Made by a program: the position numbers and the translations under genes. From the NCBI RefSeq assembly GCF_052113225.1, contig NZ_JBFRCT010000013.1, positions 69,135-133,134 of the forward strand: a stretch of 64,000 nt of DNA, in the 5' to 3' direction. The notes below the pieces were generated by a model. It was not told the DNA's origin, did not search any database, and saw nothing but the letters and a program-made list of their open reading frames with translations. Each line of letters begins with the position of its first letter. The stretch's first letter is position 1. The DNA comes from Pristimantibacillus sp052113225. Its GTDB lineage: Bacteria > Bacillota > Bacilli > Paenibacillales > Paenibacillaceae. Positions 59,893 through 64,000 of the stretch are shown here, in pieces.

Positions 59893-61131
59893 TTAGAATG
59901 CCCAGTTGCCTTTGCGGAAGATTGGGACAACCGTGCCATCTGCCTTAATACCGTCGATATCCATTACAGCCGAACCGATCATAAAATCAACATGTGTGAT
60001 GCTGGCATTAACGCCATTCTCAGCAAGCTCCTCCGGGGACATCTTTTTACCGCCTTCAATATTAAAAGCATAACCACTGCCAATCGCCAGATGGTTTGAT
60101 GCATTCTCATCAAACAAGGTTTGGTAGAACAAAATATTCGATTGCGAGATCGGGGATTCATGAGGTACAAGAGCCACCTCACCTAGGTAATGTGAGCCTT
60201 CGTCTGTATCAACCAGCTTCTGAAGTATCTCCTGCCCTTGCTCCGCCTCAACCTTAACGATACGCCCTGCTTCGAATGTAATCTTAAAGTTGTCGATAAT
60301 ATTACCGCCATAGCTAAGTGGCTTCGTGCTGGATACATGACCGTTTACGCCGGTCTTCAGAGGCACTGTGAATACTTCCTCAGTCGGCATGTTCGCCATA
60401 AAGGAGATTTGGTTCTGGTTCTCACTGCCTGCTGCCACCCAAATATGTTTGTCTGCAAGCTCGATCGTAAGATCGGTGCCAGGAGCCGTGTAATGCAGCT
60501 TTTTAAAATGATTCCCATTTAATGCTTCCGCTTTAGAATGAAGCGTTGCGTTATGCTCCTCCCACGCTTTTACAGGGTCTGCTGCAAGCAGACGAACCGC
60601 TTTAAAGATTGCTTCCCATAACAACTTGACTGACTCTTCTTCCGTAGCATTCGGGAACACTTTACCTGCCCATGCCTTACTAGCCGCAGCTACTACTGTC
60701 CAGCTTACTTTATCTGATTGAACAGCACTGCGGAACTGCTGTAGCCCTTGGCCTGAAGCCTTCTGGAAGTTGGCAATCCGCTGCGAATCAATTCCACTCA
60801 GCAGATCAGGGTTCGAAGAGACAATGGAGATAAATACTGCGTTACGCTCTACAAAAGAATTTCGCTTCGCTGTTTCCCATTCCGGATAACGCGTGAACAC
60901 ATCGTCTGCTGCTTTCTCATATTTCAGCCGGGACAATCTGTCATCCGTCCAATCAACATGTACATTGCTTGCTCCAGCCAAATAGGCCTGCTCGGCAACG
61001 AGTCGAACGAGAGCAGCCTGTTCAACAGCTCCTGTGATAAATACCTCTTGATCCTGCTGTACATTAACGCCTACTCTTACAATCAGTTCAGCGTACTTAG
61101 TTAGATTGCTTTCGAATGCTTCATTAGTCAT
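59893..61131 (-). CDS. Aminopeptidase, M29 (AmpS/PepS family)
   Basis: 412 residues. M29 metallopeptidase features include VRVGVNVQQDQEVFI, a central SFMANMPTEEVFTVPLKTG, the metal ligands in FEAGRIVKVEAEQGQ and LGEVALVP, and the C-terminal HVDFMIGSAVMDIDGI. These cobalt/zinc aminopeptidases release N-terminal residues from peptides in the cytoplasm. Length is exactly typical of the family. It is transcribed alone. Confidence 0.92.
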   Translation of the reverse strand: MTNEAFESNLTKYAELIVRVGVNVQQDQEVFITGAVEQAALVRLVAEQAYLAGASNVHVDWTDDRLSRLKYEKAADDVFTRYPEWETAKRNSFVERNAVFISIVSSNPDLLSGIDSQRIANFQKASGQGLQQFRSAVQSDKVSWTVVAAASKAWAGKVFPNATEEESVKLLWEAIFKAVRLLAADPVKAWEEHNATLHSKAEALNGNHFKKLHYTAPGTDLTIELADKHIWVAAGSENQNQISFMANMPTEEVFTVPLKTGVNGHVSSTKPLSYGGNIIDNFKITFEAGRIVKVEAEQGQEILQKLVDTDEGSHYLGEVALVPHESPISQSNILFYQTLFDENASNHLAIGSGYAFNIEGGKKMSPEELAENGVNASITHVDFMIGSAVMDIDGIKADGTVVPIFRKGNWAF

Positions 61132-61317
61132 GTCTCATTCCACACCTTTCTGGATATGTATAATCTTATTGTTTGCTTACGGCCCCAGGCCTATGAATAA
61201 TGGAACTTTACTGGGGGCAGGAATGGAAAATGTAGGTTTTTCGTTTTTCCATCCCTCTTTTTATGTTATTATAGGAATGTACTCTTGCATAAAAGATTTT
61301 CGCATGAAGGAGCTATT

Positions 61318-61818
61318 ATGTCTAAACTAGGTAGAAATGATCAATGTCATTGCGGCAGCGGCTTGAAATATAAAAAATGCTGCATGTCCAAGGACGAACA
61401 ATCGGCTAGAACAAGTAAAGCCTCCAATGCTATTCGTCATTTTACAGAAGCTGAGCTGGTGCATTTGGTTGACCACGAATCCACGTGGGCTAATCCACAA
61501 TACGCAGAACTGGCACATGAAGTTATTGCTTCCATGAAACAGGATTACAAGCCTAACCATATCGCGATGGCCGTTATGATCTGGCATGATTTCACGAATA
61601 TGACGAAACCAACGTATCGTAAATCAGGCGCATTTTGTGCCGCGTTGGAATATATGGTCTGTGAGGTTACCGAATCCGGCAAATCTAAGAACGAGCTTGC
61701 CGACAAATACGAAGTATCTGCTTCAACCATCACGAAGCGTTACCAAGAGCTTTCTGCATTCCTTATGCAGCAGTTGGAACAAAACAACGAGCAAGTCGCG
61801 GAGCAAGTGGCGCAATAA
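61318..61818 (+). CDS. SEC-C motif protein with helix-turn-helix-like C-terminus
   Basis: 166 residues from ATG 61318 after AAGGAG. The N-terminal zinc-binding SEC-C motif reads NDQCHCGSGLKYKKCC; the rest is helical, and the C-terminal YEVSASTITKRYQELSAFL looks like a helix-turn-helix segment with a following acidic tail. SEC-C domains bind zinc and proteins, as in SecA, but the role here is unknown. Expressed alone, with a terminator after. Confidence 0.82.
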   Translation: MSKLGRNDQCHCGSGLKYKKCCMSKDEQSARTSKASNAIRHFTEAELVHLVDHESTWANPQYAELAHEVIASMKQDYKPNHIAMAVMIWHDFTNMTKPTYRKSGAFCAALEYMVCEVTESGKSKNELADKYEVSASTITKRYQELSAFLMQQLEQNNEQVAEQVAQ

Positions 61819-61822
61819 TGGG

Positions 61823-61858
61823 ACAGGCTGTTCTGGAGATTACTCCGGAACAGCCTGT
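61823..61858. terminator. Bidirectional terminator after the SEC-C gene
   Basis: ACAGGCTGTTC (61823-61833) pairs exactly with GAACAGCCTGT (61848-61858), with an inner GGA/CC pairing and a run of six Ts on the plus strand. Confidence 0.85.
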
Positions 61859-61869
61859 TTTTTATCCAC

Positions 61870-62859
61870 TTATTTCTGATCAGCCGGGAAAACAAGTCCG
61901 ATTTGTCTACGGGCTTCGTCCATAATCTCCATAACAATAAGCGAGTTTGCAAAAGAGTTAATTGGCGATTCAAGCTCACCACGTTCAATCAGCTCAGCAA
62001 ACGATTGAATTTCATAGACCATCGAATTGCTCACCTGATCTCTGCTAACATTCTCTTCTTCACGACCATCGCGATATTGAATAAGAACGCTCGAAGGCTG
62101 GCTGATTCTCTCGATAATCATATTTCCTTCTTCCCCTTGGATTTCTGTCGGCATATTCGAGTTCGAAATCTTCGAATGGAGCAGCACTGCTTCCATATCC
62201 CCATAATTCAAGATCAGGCTGCCCTTACCGTCAACACCTGACTCCAGCATAACCGCGCTTGCTTTAACACTATCCGGCTTGCCAAACAATACTACCAGTG
62301 GATAAATGCAATATGTTCCAATGTCCATCAGTGAGCCATTCGAAAGCTCTGGCAGGAATGCATTTAATACTTCTCCAGCTTTATATTTATCATAACGTGA
62401 CGAATACTGACAGAAAGATGCGAAGAATGTACGTACCTTCCCAATCTTATGCAGATTCTCACGTACCGCGTCAAAATTAGGAACAAGTGTCGACTTCATC
62501 GCTTCCATAAGCAGCACGTTATTCGCTTTCGCTGCTTCGATCATGGCTTGTACTTCTGCAGCATTCGAAGCAATTGGCTTCTCACATAGTGCATGCTTGC
62601 CATGGTTCATGAACGTAATCGCATGCTGCGCATGTAACGAGTTAGGACTAGCTATGTAAATCGCATCGATTAAATCACTTTGCGCCATCGCTTCCAGATC
62701 AGTAAAGGTGTGTGGAATGTCCTGAGCAGCTGCATATTCCTTAACTCGTTCCTCCGAACGAGAATATAATGCCGCTACCTTAACCATATCGACCTGACGA
62801 GCAGCATCCATAAAAGTTTCCGTGATAAAGTTTGAGCCAATAATACCAATACGCAGCAT
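61870..62859 (-). CDS. Gfo/Idh/MocA-family NAD(P)-dependent oxidoreductase
   Basis: 329 residues from ATG 62859 after AGAGGTGA. The N-terminal Rossmann domain starts IGIIGSNFITETFMDAA; the conserved EKP with the following APN-type residues reads HALCEKPIASNAAEV; the second domain (GSLMDIGTYCIYPLVVLF) carries the Asp-x-x-His-like substrate site, here DIGTYC. Members oxidise or reduce sugars, inositols and related compounds. No sugar-uptake partner is adjacent, so substrate is open. It is the last gene before the tRNA cluster. Confidence 0.88.
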   Translation of the reverse strand: MLRIGIIGSNFITETFMDAARQVDMVKVAALYSRSEERVKEYAAAQDIPHTFTDLEAMAQSDLIDAIYIASPNSLHAQHAITFMNHGKHALCEKPIASNAAEVQAMIEAAKANNVLLMEAMKSTLVPNFDAVRENLHKIGKVRTFFASFCQYSSRYDKYKAGEVLNAFLPELSNGSLMDIGTYCIYPLVVLFGKPDSVKASAVMLESGVDGKGSLILNYGDMEAVLLHSKISNSNMPTEIQGEEGNMIIERISQPSSVLIQYRDGREEENVSRDQVSNSMVYEIQSFAELIERGELESPINSFANSLIVMEIMDEARRQIGLVFPADQK

Positions 62860-62912
62860 TATGGTTTCACCTCTTCTTTCGTTAATAAAATTCCATTTTG
62901 CCAATAAACTAA

Positions 62913-62945
62913 AAAAAAGCCTGCCAAACGTATCAAGTACGTCTG
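62913..62945 (-). terminator. Terminator of the rRNA/tRNA transcript (minus strand)
   Basis: CAAACGTA (62925-62932) pairs with TACGTCTG (62938-62945), with one G-U pair; on the minus strand GGC and eight Ts follow, just after the tRNA-Pro gene. Confidence 0.7.
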
Positions 62946-62966
62946 CTGACTTCTAATGAATTGAAA

Positions 62967-63043
62967 TGGTCGGGATGACACGATTTGAACATGCGACCCC
63001 CTGGTCCCAAACCAGGTGCTCTACCAAGCTGAGCTACATCCCG
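62967..63043 (-). tRNA. tRNA-Pro (anticodon TGG)
   Basis: A 77-base cloverleaf with acceptor CGGGATG/CATCCCG, D arm, anticodon stem CCTGG-TTTGGGA-CCAGG with anticodon TGG, T arm with GTTCAAAT, and an encoded 3' CCA. It is the last gene of the cluster. Confidence 0.95.
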
Positions 63044-63062
63044 TTATTCAATTAAGAAAAAA

Positions 63063-63139
63063 TGGCGCGGCCTAAGAGATTCGAACTCCTGGCCTTTTGA
63101 TTCGTAGTCAAACGCTCTATCCAGCTGAGCTAAGGCCGC
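63063..63139 (-). tRNA. tRNA-Arg (anticodon ACG)
   Basis: 77 bases; acceptor GCGGCCT/AGGCCGC, anticodon arm TTTGA-CTACGAA-TCAAA with anticodon ACG, TTCGAAT in the T arm, and an encoded CCA. Confidence 0.95.
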
Positions 63140-63148
63140 AAAAAAATA

Positions 63149-63223
63149 TGGAGCGGAAGACGGGAATCGAACCCGCGACCCTCGCCTTGGCAAGGCGATG
63201 CTCTACCGCTGAGCCACTTCCGC
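63149..63223 (-). tRNA. tRNA-Gly (anticodon GCC)
   Basis: 75 bases; acceptor GCGGAAG/CTTCCGC, anticodon arm CGCCT-TGCCAAG-GCG with anticodon GCC, T arm GTTCGATT, and encoded CCA. Confidence 0.95.
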
Positions 63224-63226
63224 ATA

Positions 63227-63313
63227 TGGTGCGGTCGAGAGGACTCGAACCTCCACGGCTGTTACACCACTAGAACCTGAATCTAGCGCGTCTGCCAATT
63301 CCGCCACGACCGC
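63227..63313 (-). tRNA. tRNA-Leu (anticodon CAG)
   Basis: 87 bases with the long variable arm of class II tRNAs (GTGGTGTAACAGCCG), acceptor GCGGTCG/CGACCGC, anticodon loop TTCAGGT with anticodon CAG, and encoded CCA. Only three bases separate it from tRNA-Gly. Confidence 0.94.
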
Positions 63314-63335
63314 ATGCATATTAAAATTGTAAAAA

Positions 63336-63411
<76 letters not shown>

Positions 63412-63428
63412 ATAATATTTGGTAAAAA

Positions 63429-63505
63429 TGGCGGAGCTGACGGGATTCGAACCCGCGGTCTCCTGCGTGACAGGCAGGCATGTTAGGCCTCTACACCACA
63501 GCTCC
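63429..63505 (-). tRNA. tRNA-Asp (anticodon GTC)
   Basis: 77 bases; acceptor GGAGCTG/CAGCTCC, anticodon arm CCTGC-CTGTCAC-GCAGG with anticodon GTC, T arm GTTCGAAT, and encoded CCA. Confidence 0.95.
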
Positions 63506-63535
63506 ATGCTGTTTTCGAAACTTGTTCGAAGAAAT

Positions 63536-63612
<77 letters not shown>

Positions 63613-63629
63613 GCATTCTAAATCTTCTA

Positions 63630-63705
63630 TGGTGGAGGCTGAGGGGATCGAACCCCCGACCCTCTGCTTGTAAGGCAGATGCTCTCCCAGCTGAGCTAAG
63701 CCTCC
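63630..63705 (-). tRNA. tRNA-Val (anticodon TAC)
   Basis: 76 bases; acceptor GGAGGCT/AGCCTCC, anticodon arm TCTGC-CTTACAA-GCAGA with anticodon TAC, T arm GTTCGATC, and encoded CCA. Confidence 0.95.
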
Positions 63706-63719
63706 ATATAAGTGGAAAT

Positions 63720-63794
63720 TGGTGACCCGTAGGGGATTCGAACCCCTGTTACCTCCGTGAAAGGGAGGTGTCTTAACCCCTTGACCAACGGGCC
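63720..63794 (-). tRNA. tRNA-Glu (anticodon TTC)
   Basis: 75 bases; acceptor GGCCCGT/ACGGGTC with one G-U pair, anticodon arm CCTCC-CTTTCAC-GGAGG with anticodon TTC, T arm GTTCGAAT, and encoded CCA. It is the first tRNA after the 23S rRNA gene. Confidence 0.95.
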
Positions 63795-63856
63795 TAGCTA
63801 TCAAGATTTGAGCCTTGAAAACTGGATGCGAAAGTGAATCTTCCTTAAGTCTTTTA

Positions 63857-64000
63857 GGATAAGCCCTCGACCGATTAGTATTCGTCAGCTCCACACATTG
63901 CTGTGCTTCCACCCCGAACCTATCAACCTCGTCGTCTTCAAGGGGTCTTACTAATTGGGAAATCTCATCTTGAGGGGGGCTTCACGCTTAGATGCTTTCA
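63857..64000 (-). rRNA. 23S ribosomal RNA, 3' end (truncated by window edge)
   Basis: The reverse complement matches the well-known 3' end of 23S rRNA, with GTGAAGCC, GACGACGAGGTTGATAGG, GCAATGTGTGGAGCTGACG and ACTAATCGGTCGAGGGCTTA near the terminus; the end is placed near 63857. The spacer 63795-63856 to tRNA-Glu carries on its plus strand CCTTGAAAACTGGATGCGAAAG, which resembles the conserved sequence ahead of 23S rRNA, as expected if the two flanks pair in a processing stem. No 5S rRNA gene lies between this gene and the tRNAs. Confidence 0.93.

Overview
The window reads as a chromosomal segment of a Gram-positive, endospore-forming member of the Paenibacillaceae. Evidence: T-box leaders, GGAGG-type ribosome binding sites with GTG/TTG starts, a YyaC-type spore protease, sporulation-type kinase sequences, and a gene order (thiL-tsaE-tsaB-rimI-tsaD ... 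ABC-F ... moaC ... tatA-tatC) known from the Bacillus subtilis ydi region. Two ambiguous bases (5974 and 32450) and one single-base frameshift suggest draft-quality sequence. No phage, IS element or CRISPR array was seen.

Layout. 1-5.4 kb: start of a GH36 alpha-galactosidase gene with a divergent AraC regulator, a PaiA-like acetyltransferase with a MarR repressor and its palindromic operator, a chimeric SDR/TetR gene scar, an intact SDR and a neopullulanase. 5.4-10.5 kb: glycogen genes glgB-glgA diverging from glgC around an array of hairpin repeats. 10.6-14.3 kb: tatA-tatC, molybdenum cofactor genes (moaC, mogA, a moeA-like gene) and 5-formyltetrahydrofolate cyclo-ligase. 14.4-16.4 kb: an ABC-F ATPase. 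16.6-22 kb: a complete comQXPA-type quorum-sensing locus with a lone ABC ATPase upstream. 22-24.8 kb: a DnaA-box cluster and leuA behind two tandem leucine T-boxes. 24.8-29.6 kb: tsaD-rimI-tsaB-tsaE-thiL-yitT, for tRNA t6A and thiamine diphosphate synthesis. 29.8-37.6 kb: an HD-GYP/GGDEF cyclic-di-GMP pair and assorted small genes. 37.8-42.7 kb: galKET with a divergent AraC regulator. 42.8-53.5 kb: mixed enzymes, a CorA-like transporter, thrS behind a threonine T-box, two lipase-like proteins and a GH26-like hydrolase. 53.8-57.7 kb: an unusual locus holding a membrane protein, a class I isoprenoid synthase-like enzyme, a 78-residue peptide with an NHLP (nitrile-hydratase-like) leader ending in Trp, and a convergent orphan histidine kinase. 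57.8-62.9 kb: housekeeping genes. 62.9-64 kb: nine tRNA genes and the 3' end of a 23S rRNA gene, all on the minus strand.

How the genes work together. Carbon storage and sugar use dominate the left part (alpha-galactosidase, neopullulanase, glycogen synthesis) and the gal operon (Leloir pathway). Amino-acid supply and charging are controlled by T-boxes (Leu and Thr). Cell-cell signalling is the most interesting theme. The comQXPA locus encodes an isoprenyl transferase (ComQ), a 57-residue ComX-like peptide ending Val-Trp-Gly, a PDZ-containing ComP kinase and a ComA regulator, and inverted TTGCG half-sites lie upstream of the adjacent ABC gene.

About 33 kb away, the 53.8-57.7 kb locus repeats the same logic with unrelated parts: an isoprenoid-synthase-fold enzyme, a small peptide ending in Trp, and a sensor kinase. 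I infer that it may make and sense an isoprenylated peptide built on an NHLP leader. I do not know of a described system of this kind, so it is my main candidate for a new biological system; function is inference from gene content only.
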